A DNA stretch of 64,000 nt from Exiguobacterium acetylicum (GTDB lineage Bacteria; Bacillota; Bacilli; Exiguobacteriales; Exiguobacteriaceae): assembly GCF_022170825.1 (NCBI RefSeq), contig NZ_CP081878.1:1142001-1206000 (forward strand), given 5' to 3'. Shown piece after piece: positions 35,017-43,555 of this stretch. The notes beneath the pieces were generated by a model that made no database searches, had not been told where the DNA came from, and worked only from the letters and a program-made list of their open reading frames with translations. A program made the position numbers and the translations under genes. Positions within the stretch are counted from its first letter, which is position 1, and each line of letters opens with the position of its first letter.

Positions 35017-35487
35017 ATGAACCGATTCAAGAAGTGGTTTCAACCGAAGGAAGGTCAGCCATTGCCGATGCGTGATGTGACGCTTGAAGAAGTCAAACAA
35101 GCGACGCATGCCTTTGAATCCGAACTACCGAAAGGGACGAATCGGACGGTACTTCTGGATGATGAGCAGCGCATCGACTTAAAGCAGCTGGAGCCGTATT
35201 TAAAGGTCCGTTCGACACAAGTGTTTTACATGTCGCGCGAGACATTCGCCATCATGGAAGCAAAAGACCGGGAACTCGTCTATGAGATGGATCATGTTCA
35301 AGTTGCCGTTGATCGTTACTTTGACCGGGTGAAGAAGCTCCCTTTGAAAGCGTATAGTAAAACGTTCCAAGTCGACTGTGCGATGTTGTATCAGGATGGC
35401 TATTTACGCGAAATGCCGCATCATAGCTATTACCTCGTCGATGAGTCGATGATTGTCTCGTTAACACCAAAAGAACAACAGTCTTGA
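35017..35487 (+). CDS. hypothetical protein, possibly DUF3939-like (156 aa)
   Basis: A soluble 156-residue protein. RDVTLEEVKQATHAFESELP near the N-terminus and VDCAMLYQDGYLREMPHHSYYLVDE near the C-terminus recall the DUF3939 family of Bacillales, but I am not certain. The ATG at 35017 follows AGAGGGGG; an upstream in-frame ATG lies inside the acnA terminator and is rejected. Single-gene unit with its own terminator. Function unknown. Confidence 0.7.
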   Translation: MNRFKKWFQPKEGQPLPMRDVTLEEVKQATHAFESELPKGTNRTVLLDDEQRIDLKQLEPYLKVRSTQVFYMSRETFAIMEAKDRELVYEMDHVQVAVDRYFDRVKKLPLKAYSKTFQVDCAMLYQDGYLREMPHHSYYLVDESMIVSLTPKEQQS

Positions 35488-35493
35488 TGCCTA

Positions 35494-35527
35494 GACGAGC
35501 CGAAATGATTCGGTTCGTCTTTTTTTG
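35494..35527 (+). terminator. terminator
   Basis: GACGAGCCGAA-ATGA-TTCGGTTCGTC, 11 pairs, followed by eight T. Confidence 0.93.
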
Positions 35528-35603
35528 TCGTCTAGACCGTTTTCAGATTTGTTCAAAAGTCTGACGAATTTAGTTAGAAATCGTGAAATCTCGGACAAAC
35601 CCT

Positions 35604-35632
35604 TTGTATTCTCCCCTTAAAACCGATACGAT
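35604..35632 (+). promoter_or_regulatory. promoter of the 35673 gene
   Basis: -35 TTGTAT, 17-base spacer, -10 TACGAT. Confidence 0.55.
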
Positions 35633-35672
35633 GATAAGGAATAGAGACTTGAGCTAGGAAGGTGTACATGGC

Positions 35673-36380
35673 ATGACGAAACGAACGAGCACGTGGATTG
35701 CAGTAGCAATCGTGGCAATGGCGATCCTCCTTGCCTACAATTTTTATCTCTTGAACAAGACGCAGACCGCAAGCGATGAAAAAGCTGCGACGGTCAAACC
35801 GTTCTATACGATGACACGCATTCAATATGTTGAGAAAAAGCTCGCGACGAAAAAGGATGAACTTGAATCACGCACGTATGAAGTCGTCTTTAATGACAAA
35901 GGACACTTCCGGACAGAAGTCGTAGACGGTCCGTCTAAAGGGTCGCTTGCGATCTGGAACGGTACGATGTTCCGTGAGTATGATGCGACAGGCAAATTAG
36001 TCAATGAGACGAAAGCTGGCAAGAGCGTCAGTGCGCCGCGCCCATTCCTCTCACGTGGGTTCAACGAACAGATCCTCGCCTTCATCAACAAAGGTGACTT
36101 TGGACAAGTCGAAGGGGAAGCGGACATTGCCGGAATGGCAGCAGACGTGTATGTGAAAAAAGAACCGTCGAGTACGGTACCAGAGGACTGGATCAAACAA
36201 TATCCATCGATCTTCGATAAAGAAAATAACCAAGAACAAGCGACGTATTACGTAGCATCTGACCGTTCGAAAGTACTTGGTGCGGAATCGCGTAATAACG
36301 GTAAACTGTTCTACTCCGTCAAGATGAAGAGTTTTGAAACGATCGATACGTTCGATCCTGATTGGTTAAAAGCAAAATAA
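35673..36380 (+). CDS. membrane-anchored extracytoplasmic protein of unknown function (235 aa)
   Basis: One N-terminal membrane segment (about 7-27: WIAVAIVAMAILLAYNFYLL) and a ~200-residue outer domain. The beta-rich pattern (FNDKGHFRTEVVDGPSKG, LAIWNGTMFREYDATGK, AADVYVKKE) resembles LolA/YdhK-like sheets that bind lipids or sense the envelope, but this is only a fold-level impression. AAGGTG lies upstream of the ATG. It has a promoter and terminator of its own. Confidence 0.75.
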   Translation: MTKRTSTWIAVAIVAMAILLAYNFYLLNKTQTASDEKAATVKPFYTMTRIQYVEKKLATKKDELESRTYEVVFNDKGHFRTEVVDGPSKGSLAIWNGTMFREYDATGKLVNETKAGKSVSAPRPFLSRGFNEQILAFINKGDFGQVEGEADIAGMAADVYVKKEPSSTVPEDWIKQYPSIFDKENNQEQATYYVASDRSKVLGAESRNNGKLFYSVKMKSFETIDTFDPDWLKAK

Positions 36381-36390
36381 TCAAGAAACG

Positions 36391-36437
36391 ACCGGCGATG
36401 ACGCTACGAAACGGTAGCGGACAAAGTCGGTTTTTTC
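36391..36437 (+). terminator. terminator of the 35673 gene
   Basis: Outer stem ACCGGC / GTCGGT and inner stem CGCTAC / GTAGCG, followed by six T. Confidence 0.75.
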
Positions 36438-36456
36438 GAGACGCAGGAGGTTCAAC

Positions 36457-38700
36457 ATGGAAGCATTCTCGAAAGAGGAGATGTTCAATCAAATCAAGGC
36501 GTGGGAAGAGGGCGCAAAAGTCGAGGAGGTGCTAGCGTTACGATATGCCCAAAGTAGTCGGTTACTTGGCGAAACGGAAGCACTCGTCCGGATATTAGCG
36601 TTACTCGTCGAGCATCGCTATATTATGACAGGACGACTCGATGCGCTTGCTGAGAGCTGGATGCAAGAGATTCGTCAGCACGATCGCTTGCCGGCACGTC
36701 TCGAACAGTTATTAACGGAACAACAATTACAAAGTACGTATCAACGTCTCGTCGCGCATACGTTCCCGACGATTCGCGAAACAGATAATGCGAACGCCAA
36801 ACGATCGGCGACGAAGGAACTGATCCTCCAAGCGAGCCAAATCGTCGAGGAAACGGATCAAATCGTCGAACTGACGGAACGGTTGCGCCGCTTGGATGCT
36901 GAACGCTGGACGGAGCTGTTTGACGCTGGAACAGCATTACTTCGATCGAGTGCCACGCTTGAACAGACCGCGCAGACGTTCGTCGATAGCCTACAAGAGC
37001 GCTTCTATTCCCGAGAAGCGTTCCGCGAGATGACGGAACTGAAGGCGACGACGATTCAAGACCTCAAACGTGTCGTTGCTTTGCTCCCCGTTGAAAGCAA
37101 ACAAGTCGAGCGATCGGCACTCGAGGAACTCGACGCGATGATTGGTTTAGAAGACATCAAACAACGGGTTCACCATATGTATCGGTTCTTGAAGTATCAA
37201 CAAAAACGATCGGAAGATGGCTATCGTTCAAGCGATCAACCATCGCTACACATGATCTTCATGGGGAATCCGGGTACCGGGAAGACGACACTTGCTCGCT
37301 TGATGGCGAAGATTTACCACGAGCTCGGACTCCTCGAACGACCAGAAGTCGTCGAGACGGATCGTTCATCGCTCGTCGGCGCATTCGTTGGTCAGACGGA
37401 AGAACAAGTCATGAGCAAGGTCCGCGAAGCCGTCGGTGGTGTGCTCTTCATCGATGAGGCCTACGCTTTAAAACGTGCCGGACAAAGTGGCAACGACTAT
37501 GGACAAGCAGCGATTGACACGCTTGTCGCCGCGATGACGAGTGGCGAGTATGCGGGGCGGTTTGCGGTCGTCCTTGCTGGTTATCCGGAAGAGATGCGCG
37601 ATTTCCTGAAGGCGAATCCGGGACTCCGGAGTCGTTTCCCGGAATCGAATCATTATCTGCTTGCTGACTATACAGATCAGGAGTTACTCGCCATCGGACG
37701 ATCGATTGCAACAGCAAATGATTACGTCTTGACGGAACAAGCAGAACGAGCACTGCTCGGTCGCTTGGAGCGGGAACGTGTCGACGCAAGCTTCGGAAAC
37801 GGTCGGGCCGTCCGCAACATCGTGCTCGATGCGATCTTCAAAAAAGGGGCGAGTCTCGGGGAAAGTGCGAGTCACGAGGACTTCGCCTTACTCGAACAAG
37901 AAGATTTCGAGATGGTGCAGGAACCGGACGCTACTGTCGAGGAACGGATTGCCTCACTCGTCGGACTGTCTGATCTTAAAGATGAACTGAAGCAGATCGA
38001 AGCGTTATTATCGATGCAAAAACGTCGTCGGGAAGCGGGCTATAAAGTCTTGCCAGTCGAATTGCACGCGGTCTTTAGCGGCAATAGTGGAACCGGGAAG
38101 ACGACCGTCGCTCAGCTCTATGCTGATGTCTTACGACAATGCGGTTATTTGAAACGCGGACATTTGAAAGTCGTCAGTCGGGCGGATCTCGTCTCTGGTT
38201 ACGTCGGACAAACGGCGCAAAAAACACGTGACGCGATCCGCGACGCGCTAGGTGGTGTCTTATTCATCGATGAGGCATATGCGTTGAACGGCGGAGCGAA
38301 CGACTTCGGGAAGGAAGCGATCGATACGCTCGTTGACGAGATGACGAAACATCAAGATAATCTCGTCGTTGTCCTTGCCGGTTACGAGCAACAGATGAAT
38401 GCCTTACTTGCTAGTAATCCAGGGTTAAAATCACGCTTTAAACGATCATTCCACTTCCCAAATTACTCGCCAGACGAGTTGATTGAAATCATTGAGGGCT
38501 ACGCAGCACGATTTGGGTACGAGCTGACGGAGGATGCACGACAAACGCTGACAGAGAAGATTGACGTCGTTCCGAACGGAAACGCCCGGGCGGCGATTAC
38601 GATCGTTGAACAAGCTATCGCGAAGCAGTCGATGCGATTAATTGACAAAGTTAGCTTATCCGGTTCAGAATGGTCCTATCTTGAAAAAGAGGATTTTTAA
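36457..38700 (+). CDS. tandem AAA+ ATPase, SpoVK/CbbX-like
   Basis: A 747-residue cytosolic protein: a ~225-residue helical N-terminal region with a coiled-coil-like stretch, then two CbbX/SpoVK-type AAA+ modules. Module 1 (about 228-480) has Walker A GNPGTGKTT at 270 and Walker B GGVLFIDEAYAL; module 2 (about 500-745) has GNSGTGKTT at 542 and the same Walker B. AGYPEEM and AGYEQQM are the sensor-1 regions. Both sites look intact. SpoVK is a single-module sporulation protein and CbbX a Rubisco remodeler; neither role is expected here, so a protein-remodelling job is inferred. GCAGGAGG precedes the ATG; the thioesterase gene follows after 12 bases. Confidence 0.88.
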   Translation: MEAFSKEEMFNQIKAWEEGAKVEEVLALRYAQSSRLLGETEALVRILALLVEHRYIMTGRLDALAESWMQEIRQHDRLPARLEQLLTEQQLQSTYQRLVAHTFPTIRETDNANAKRSATKELILQASQIVEETDQIVELTERLRRLDAERWTELFDAGTALLRSSATLEQTAQTFVDSLQERFYSREAFREMTELKATTIQDLKRVVALLPVESKQVERSALEELDAMIGLEDIKQRVHHMYRFLKYQQKRSEDGYRSSDQPSLHMIFMGNPGTGKTTLARLMAKIYHELGLLERPEVVETDRSSLVGAFVGQTEEQVMSKVREAVGGVLFIDEAYALKRAGQSGNDYGQAAIDTLVAAMTSGEYAGRFAVVLAGYPEEMRDFLKANPGLRSRFPESNHYLLADYTDQELLAIGRSIATANDYVLTEQAERALLGRLERERVDASFGNGRAVRNIVLDAIFKKGASLGESASHEDFALLEQEDFEMVQEPDATVEERIASLVGLSDLKDELKQIEALLSMQKRRREAGYKVLPVELHAVFSGNSGTGKTTVAQLYADVLRQCGYLKRGHLKVVSRADLVSGYVGQTAQKTRDAIRDALGGVLFIDEAYALNGGANDFGKEAIDTLVDEMTKHQDNLVVVLAGYEQQMNALLASNPGLKSRFKRSFHFPNYSPDELIEIIEGYAARFGYELTEDARQTLTEKIDVVPNGNARAAITIVEQAIAKQSMRLIDKVSLSGSEWSYLEKEDF

Positions 38701-38712
38701 GGGGGAAGCTAC

Positions 38713-39150
38713 ATGCACACGATTGAAATACCTGTCCGGTACGCCGAGACGGACATGATGGGCATCGTCTATCATTCAAACTATCTCGTCTATTTGGAAC
38801 TGGCACGGACAGAATTGATCCAGTCCTTGGGCCTTGATTACAAGGAAATGGAAGATGCGGGATACGTCTCTCCGGTCACGAATGTCAATCTCGATTACAA
38901 ACGTTCGTTGACGTACGGTGATACGGCAGTCGTCACAGTCTGGATTGATCATTACGATGGATTACGGACGATTTACGGCTATACGGTCAAGCATCCGGAC
39001 GGAAAACTGGCGGTATCTGCGAAGACGACCCATGTCGTCGTCAAAAAAGAAAACTTCCGACCGATTCGTTTGCCAAAAGTGTTCCCGAACTGGCACGATA
39101 TCTATGAAAAGATGAGCGAGACAGACGCAGCACTCTTAACGGAAGCGTGA
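38713..39150 (+). CDS. yneP: acyl-CoA thioesterase, 4HBT/YbgC type (YneP-like)
   Basis: A 145-residue hot-dog-fold thioesterase. RYAETDMMGIVYHSNYLVYLE holds the catalytic Asp (ETDMMG) and the Tyr-His pair of the YbgC/FadM group. It hydrolyses acyl-CoA or a related thioester in the cytosol. B. subtilis yneP also lies between citB and plsY, which supports the name. It follows the tandem AAA+ gene by 12 bases with AAGGGGG at the junction, so both are in one transcript. Confidence 0.9.
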   Translation: MHTIEIPVRYAETDMMGIVYHSNYLVYLELARTELIQSLGLDYKEMEDAGYVSPVTNVNLDYKRSLTYGDTAVVTVWIDHYDGLRTIYGYTVKHPDGKLAVSAKTTHVVVKKENFRPIRLPKVFPNWHDIYEKMSETDAALLTEA

Positions 39151-39163
39151 AGAGATACATCAA

Positions 39164-39198
39164 CAGCGGGATCGATTTAAATCGGTCTCGCTTTTTTT
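39164..39198 (+). terminator. terminator of AAA+/yneP
   Basis: AGCGGGATCGATTT / AAATCGGTCTCGCT stem followed by seven T. Confidence 0.9.
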
Positions 39199-39292
39199 AT
39201 TTTTAGCCTGAACAGTAAAATTTAGCACTTGGTACTAACGACCGATGACAAAGTCAGGATCATTTGCGAAAATAAAGAAGCTGAAGTAAGGT

Positions 39293-39383
39293 AGGGTCTT
39301 ACTCCATCTGTTGGAAGTAGACTCGACGGATGGAACGATTAGCGGTAACATAGAGAAGCATAAAAAGAAGAGGGGTCTTACTC
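39293..39383 (+). promoter_or_regulatory. structured 5' leader of the VanY-type lipoprotein gene
   Basis: GGGTCTTACTC occurs twice: at 39293-39303 and directly before the ATG at 39373-39383, where its first part is the ribosome site. Right after the first copy, CCATCTGT (39304-39311) can pair with ACGGATGG (39326-39333). A cis-regulatory role is possible but unproven. Confidence 0.35.
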
Positions 39384-40418
39384 ATGAAAAAAATCGTAAC
39401 CGTTAGTACGTTAGCGCTTCTCCTTGCAGGATGTAATCCTGGGGATCAACAAGCGGACGATACGACGAAAACTGAACAGAAATCAGATGAGACAACACAA
39501 TCAAACGACGAAACGAAAAAAGAAGACACAGCAAAAGATACGAACAAAGAAGAATCAAACAAAACAGACGAAACAACAAAAGACGATGCGTCAGAAGATG
39601 CAAAACAAGAAGACAACTCGTCTGATGAGGCAACACAAGAAGATCAAGGTTCTTCGGATGAAGCAACGAAGGATGAAACAGAGCAAAAAGAAGATACACC
39701 TGCAGCAGAGAACAAAACAGAAGACAAAAAGGACGAATCGACGGATAAACCGGACAGTTCGTCTCAGGATCCAGAGCAAGAAAAACCATCGAAACCAGAA
39801 GATGAGACGCCAGACGTCGATAAATCAGCAGATGCCAAAGCAGACCTATCACTTGGTAATCTCGTCGTCGTCAACAAGAAGTACAGCTTACCGATTGACT
39901 ACAAACCATCGGATCTCGTCGTACCGAATGTCAGCTTCTCTTACTCAGGCGTTCTCGAACAGAGCTACATGCGGGCGCCAGCTGCGAAGCAGATGGAAAA
40001 GATGTTCGCCGCTGCTAAAAAAGAAGGCGTGACATTGAACGCTGTCAGCGGATTCCGTTCAGGCGAACGTCAAAAAGTATTGTATAATAATTATGTCGCA
40101 CGTGACGGCAAGGCAGCTGCTGATCAATATTCAGCACGCCCTGGTCATAGTGAACACCAGACTGGTCTCACTTTCGATATTTCGGCACCAAGCGTTGGTA
40201 ATGGCTTAACAGCTGCTCTTGGTGATACGAAAGAAGGAAAATGGATTGCGAACAACGCAGCAAAATATGGTTTCATCGTCCGCTACGATCGTGGTTTCCA
40301 ATCCCGGACAGGGTACACGTATGAGCCATGGCACATTCGTTATGTCGGTGTCGATGTTGCGACACAAATTAAAAATAACGGACAGACTCTTGAGGAATAT
40401 ATGAAAGTCGGTCACTAA
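39384..40418 (+). CDS. lipoprotein D-alanyl-D-alanine carboxypeptidase, VanY family
   Basis: A 344-residue lipoprotein with lipobox LLLAGC (Cys17), a ~140-residue Asp/Glu/Lys/Thr/Gln-rich disordered linker (18-160), and a VanY/M15B peptidase domain (about 165-340). Zinc ligands lie in SARPGHSEHQTGLTFDIS (His and Asp) and EPWHIRYVG (His); SGFRSGERQ is also conserved. The enzyme trims the last D-Ala from wall peptides outside the membrane; the long linker may let it reach through the wall. Similar to B. subtilis YodJ/LdcB types; exact bond is not settled by sequence. plsY starts 17 bases downstream. Confidence 0.92.
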   Translation: MKKIVTVSTLALLLAGCNPGDQQADDTTKTEQKSDETTQSNDETKKEDTAKDTNKEESNKTDETTKDDASEDAKQEDNSSDEATQEDQGSSDEATKDETEQKEDTPAAENKTEDKKDESTDKPDSSSQDPEQEKPSKPEDETPDVDKSADAKADLSLGNLVVVNKKYSLPIDYKPSDLVVPNVSFSYSGVLEQSYMRAPAAKQMEKMFAAAKKEGVTLNAVSGFRSGERQKVLYNNYVARDGKAAADQYSARPGHSEHQTGLTFDISAPSVGNGLTAALGDTKEGKWIANNAAKYGFIVRYDRGFQSRTGYTYEPWHIRYVGVDVATQIKNNGQTLEEYMKVGH

Positions 40419-40435
40419 GAGGTTGGAGGTTAACT

Positions 40436-41050
40436 ATGATTGAAATCATAGGGATTTTGGTTCTTGGCTATCTGCTTGGTTCGATTCCGTTCGCACTACT
40501 TGTTGGGAAGTGGGGACATGGGATTGATATCCGTCAACACGGTAGCGGGAATCTCGGAACGACGAATACGTTCCGTGTCTTGGGGAAAAAGGCGGGGATC
40601 ATCGTCTTGATCGGTGATCTCGGAAAAGGAGCTGTCGCGAGTCTCGTTCCGATTTTAATGGGAGCAGATGTACATCCTTTGTTTGCTGGACTAGCAGCCG
40701 TCGTCGGTCATATTTATCCGATCTTCGCTAAGTTCAAAGGTGGTAAAGCTGTCGCAACGTCCGGTGGGATGTTGCTCGTGACGAGCCCGATCCTATTCCT
40801 CTTTCTGCTCGTCTCCTTTTTGACGACGCTTCGTCTGAGCCGGATGGTTTCGCTCAGTTCGATCGTCGCAGCAAGTATCGGAATCGTCGTGTCGATCACG
40901 ATTGGTGTCTTGACGAATGACTGGATCGTTCCGACGTTCTTTACAGTCCTAGCATTGTTCGTTATCTTCAAGCACCGCGATAACATCCAACGGATTCGCC
41001 AAGGAACAGAGTCTAAGATTCCACTCTTTGCAAAGAAACCGTCTGAATGA
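40436..41050 (+). CDS. plsY: glycerol-3-phosphate acyltransferase PlsY
   Basis: A 204-residue membrane enzyme that moves an acyl group from acyl-phosphate to glycerol-3-phosphate, the first step of phospholipid synthesis. GSIPFALLVGK, then HGSGNLGTTNTFR (phosphate/glycerol-3-phosphate binding) and FKGGKAVATSGG are the three family motifs, with seven membrane segments expected. TTGGAGG precedes the start. B. subtilis plsY (yneS) sits in the same chromosomal context. Co-transcription with the VanY-type gene is likely. Confidence 0.96.
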   Translation: MIEIIGILVLGYLLGSIPFALLVGKWGHGIDIRQHGSGNLGTTNTFRVLGKKAGIIVLIGDLGKGAVASLVPILMGADVHPLFAGLAAVVGHIYPIFAKFKGGKAVATSGGMLLVTSPILFLFLLVSFLTTLRLSRMVSLSSIVAASIGIVVSITIGVLTNDWIVPTFFTVLALFVIFKHRDNIQRIRQGTESKIPLFAKKPSE

Positions 41051-41058
41051 ACGTTTTT

Positions 41059-41099
41059 GGCGCTCTAGCATCTAAATTGAGATGTTAGGGCGTCTTTTT
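41059..41099 (+). terminator. terminator of plsY
   Basis: GGCGCTCTAGCATCT / AGATGTTAGGGCGTC stem (several G-U pairs) followed by five T. Confidence 0.8.
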
Positions 41100-41160
41100 G
41101 TACAGAAAAAAGTCGGATAACGGACGAATTCAACGACATTTCATAGGAACTACACGTTTA

Positions 41161-41203
41161 TTTACACCTGATTTACAAGACCTTTACAGACATTCGATAC
41201 ACT
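41161..41203 (+). promoter_or_regulatory. triple TTTACA repeat and -10 upstream of the DeoR-type gene
   Basis: TTTACA occurs at 41161-41166, 41172-41177 and 41183-41188, each pair separated by exactly five bases (11-base period). A -10 TACACT at 41198-41203 follows, while the -35 position (ACAAGA) is poor. This is the architecture of a PhoP box on this strand, or of a WalR box (TGTAAA-N5-TGTAAA) on the other. Confidence 0.65.
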
Positions 41204-41238
41204 AGAACTAGAACTTGTCTGTAAAGGGGGAAGCGCAC

Positions 41239-42003
41239 GTGTCGTTGTTAGGAGAAGAGCGGAAATCACGCATCATGGAATGGCTCGAAGAGGAAGGGAA
41301 AGTCATGACGAAGGATTTGATCGAACGTCTCGATGTCTCGGGAGAAACGGTACGACGCTACTTAGAGGAGCTAGAACGGGAACGTCAGCTAAAACGTGTG
41401 TATGGGGGAGCGATTTATCAAGGTGGAAAACGAGAGACACCAATTTCTCGCCGGACGGATCAGCTGTCTCGCCGCTTAGCGCGTTATGCGAAAGGCTGGC
41501 TCAGCGATTATTCCTGTATCTTTTTGGGGCGAGGCGAGCCTGTCGAGCATCTCTTACCTTATCTAACGGGAAACGCGACGATTGTTACGAATTCACTAGT
41601 AGTCGCCAGTCACTTGGAGCAGTGCCGCAAGACGGGACCGTTCAAAGGAGAGATTCGATTACTCGGCGGGACGGTCGATGCCTATGGGCAGACGGTCGGA
41701 GTCGAAGTTTTGCAAGCATTGGATGCTTACGCTTTTGATGCCTGTTTTCTATCGTTTGACGGTGCTGAGATTGAGCGAGGCTTCGTCAGTGATGATATCG
41801 AATCGTCACTTATCCAAAAAGCAGTCATTAGTTGCACGAAAGATGTCTATGCCTTCTTAGCGAATGACGAATTCCAAGGAAATCGAAAGTACAAGGTGGC
41901 GGAGTTCCGTCGCGCAAAAATCGTCCTCAGTCCAGCGTCTTATCCACCATCTTGGGAGATGAAACTGTTCAACGAACGCGTGAACTGGATGGTCGTCTCA
42001 TGA
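41239..42003 (+). CDS. DeoR/GlpR family transcriptional regulator
   Basis: A 254-residue DeoR-type repressor: N-terminal helix-turn-helix (ERKSRIMEWLEEEGKVMTKDL, GETVRRYLEELE) and a C-terminal sugar-phosphate-sensing domain with the family's GGTVD and FDACFLSFDGAE segments, though the usual D-G-T-T loop is poorly kept. The GTG at 41239 follows AAAGGGGG with eight-base spacing; a TTG further up lies at the probable transcript start. cutC begins 25 bases after its stop, so they form an operon. The sugar or sugar-phosphate effector is unknown. Confidence 0.85.
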   Translation: MSLLGEERKSRIMEWLEEEGKVMTKDLIERLDVSGETVRRYLEELERERQLKRVYGGAIYQGGKRETPISRRTDQLSRRLARYAKGWLSDYSCIFLGRGEPVEHLLPYLTGNATIVTNSLVVASHLEQCRKTGPFKGEIRLLGGTVDAYGQTVGVEVLQALDAYAFDACFLSFDGAEIERGFVSDDIESSLIQKAVISCTKDVYAFLANDEFQGNRKYKVAEFRRAKIVLSPASYPPSWEMKLFNERVNWMVVS

Positions 42004-42028
42004 TACACTGATGCGGGAGGGATGTATC

Positions 42029-42691
42029 ATGTTAGAAATCATCGCATCGACCGTAGAAGAAGCGGTCGCAGCAGAACAAGCCGGAGCGGACCGGATCGAG
42101 CTCGTTTCCGCATTATCCGAAGGGGGATTGACGCCGAGTTATGGTTTGATCCGTCAAGTTGTCTCAACGGTTGAGATTCCAGTTCACGTCCTCGTTCGAC
42201 CACATAGTAAGTCGTTCGTCTATTCGAAAGCGGACGAAGAGACGATTATCACTGATATTGACTTGATTCGAGAACTCGGCGCTGCCGGGATCGTCGTCGG
42301 TTCCTTGACGGCTGACGGACGAGTCGATGAAGGATTCCTTGGTCGGATCATCAAACATAAAGGGGAGCTATCGTTGACGTTCCACCGGGCAATCGATAGT
42401 AGCCGTGATATTCTCGAAGCGGCAGAAGTGCTCGCTGATTTTCCGGAAGTTGACCGAATTTTGACGTCAGGTGGTCAAGCGACGGCACTTGAGGGTAAGA
42501 AGACGATTGCACGATTGATCGAGGATTATCCGGATTTGATCATCTTACCGGGATCCGGGATTACGCTTGAGAATGCAGAAACTCTTCTTGAGGCAACGAA
42601 AGCATCTGAACTACACGTGGGTTCAGCTGTCTTGCAAGACGGTGTCATCCAGAAAGAGCGTGTCGAGGCATTAACACGTCTGCTTGGTTGA
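42029..42691 (+). CDS. cutC: CutC family protein
   Basis: A 220-residue TIM-barrel protein of the CutC family: GADRIELVSALSEGGLTPSYGLI at the start, VLVRPHSKSFVYS, TFHRAIDSS and ILTSGG are well conserved. CutC was linked to copper homeostasis in E. coli but its reaction is unclear. The ATG at 42029 follows GGAGGGATG. Its pairing with a DeoR-type regulator hints at a carbohydrate-related rather than copper-related function (inference). Confidence 0.92.
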   Translation: MLEIIASTVEEAVAAEQAGADRIELVSALSEGGLTPSYGLIRQVVSTVEIPVHVLVRPHSKSFVYSKADEETIITDIDLIRELGAAGIVVGSLTADGRVDEGFLGRIIKHKGELSLTFHRAIDSSRDILEAAEVLADFPEVDRILTSGGQATALEGKKTIARLIEDYPDLIILPGSGITLENAETLLEATKASELHVGSAVLQDGVIQKERVEALTRLLG

Positions 42692-42707
42692 TCGTGTCAT
42701 GAACCAG

Positions 42708-42751
42708 TCCATTTTTCTTGTCTTACGAGATAAGAAAAATGGATTTTTTTG
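42708..42751 (+). terminator. terminator of the deoR-type gene and cutC
   Basis: TCCATTTTTCTT / AAGAAAAATGGA stem with inner TCTT/AAGA-type pairing, followed by T-run. Confidence 0.85.
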
Positions 42752-42878
42752 TAAATGTTCGTGACGGATTTTCGACGATTCACTTGAGTCGCGTGAAAAG
42801 CAGAGTGGGATAACTAGGTTTTTCAACGAGACTACGCTAAAATCAAAGATGGAAATAGTGGAAATGAAGGGGTATGAC

Positions 42879-43514
42879 ATGAACTCTAAACAATTGAAAC
42901 AAGCCGCTCTCGGCTCATTAAAGGGACGTTGGTTGGTCGGATTAAGCATTTCGATCATCTACTTTCTGATTTTCGCCCTCGCTGCGAGTCGGATGTCATT
43001 TGATCAAGATGACATCGACAGCATGGTACGTTTCATCGGGCTGAACATGGTCGTCACGATCGTCCTGGCTCCAGTGACAGTTAGTCGAACGATTGCTTAC
43101 TTACGCTTCACCCGCGGGGAGTCTGCAGGAATCGGAACACTGTTTGAAGGATTCTCTTCGTTTCGACGTGCCTTCCGAACGATTGCTGCGTATGCAATCG
43201 TAACGATATTAGTCTATGTCGGGTCATTCTTGATTTTACCGGCACTTTACTTTTACTTATCGTATCGCCTCGTACCGTATATTTTGGTCGACCGACCTGA
43301 ATTGTCGTTTTGGCAAGTCCTCGGCGAGAGCCGCCGGATGATGAAAGGGCATAAGCGTGAATTGATTATGCTTTACTTGAGTTTCATCGGCTGGGGTATC
43401 CTCGCGCTGCTCAGTACGGTTGGTGTCATCTTCTTGACGCCGTACTTCGATACGACGATGGCACACTTCTATGAACGCTTGAAACCAACACGTCAATCAT
43501 CTGTTGAAGGATGA
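42879..43514 (+). CDS. DUF975 family membrane protein
   Basis: A 211-residue membrane protein with four to five hydrophobic segments and a short N-terminal amphipathic start (LKQAALGSLKGRWLVGL). FYLSYRLVPYILVDRPELSFWQVLGESRRMMKGHK contains the DUF975 hallmark (ALxxSxxMMKGxK, here LGESRRMMKGHK). Function unknown. The ATG at 42879 follows GAAGGGG; an upstream ATG at 42849 has no ribosome site. Confidence 0.8.
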   Translation: MNSKQLKQAALGSLKGRWLVGLSISIIYFLIFALAASRMSFDQDDIDSMVRFIGLNMVVTIVLAPVTVSRTIAYLRFTRGESAGIGTLFEGFSSFRRAFRTIAAYAIVTILVYVGSFLILPALYFYLSYRLVPYILVDRPELSFWQVLGESRRMMKGHKRELIMLYLSFIGWGILALLSTVGVIFLTPYFDTTMAHFYERLKPTRQSSVEG

Positions 43515-43519
43515 ACGAA

Positions 43520-43554
43520 AAAAGCCTGTACATGACGTCATGTACAGGCTTTTG
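43520..43554. terminator. bidirectional terminator
   Basis: AAAAGCCTGTACATGA / TCATGTACAGGCTTTT, a perfect 16-base palindromic stem between converging genes. Confidence 0.95.
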
Positions 43555-43555
43555 T

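Noticed and set aside
39424-40032. A 202-codon open frame overlapping the VanY-type gene
   Set aside because: It is the +1 shift of the Asp/Glu/Lys/Thr-rich linker, gives a Lys/Arg/Gln/Thr-only product, and has no ribosome site.
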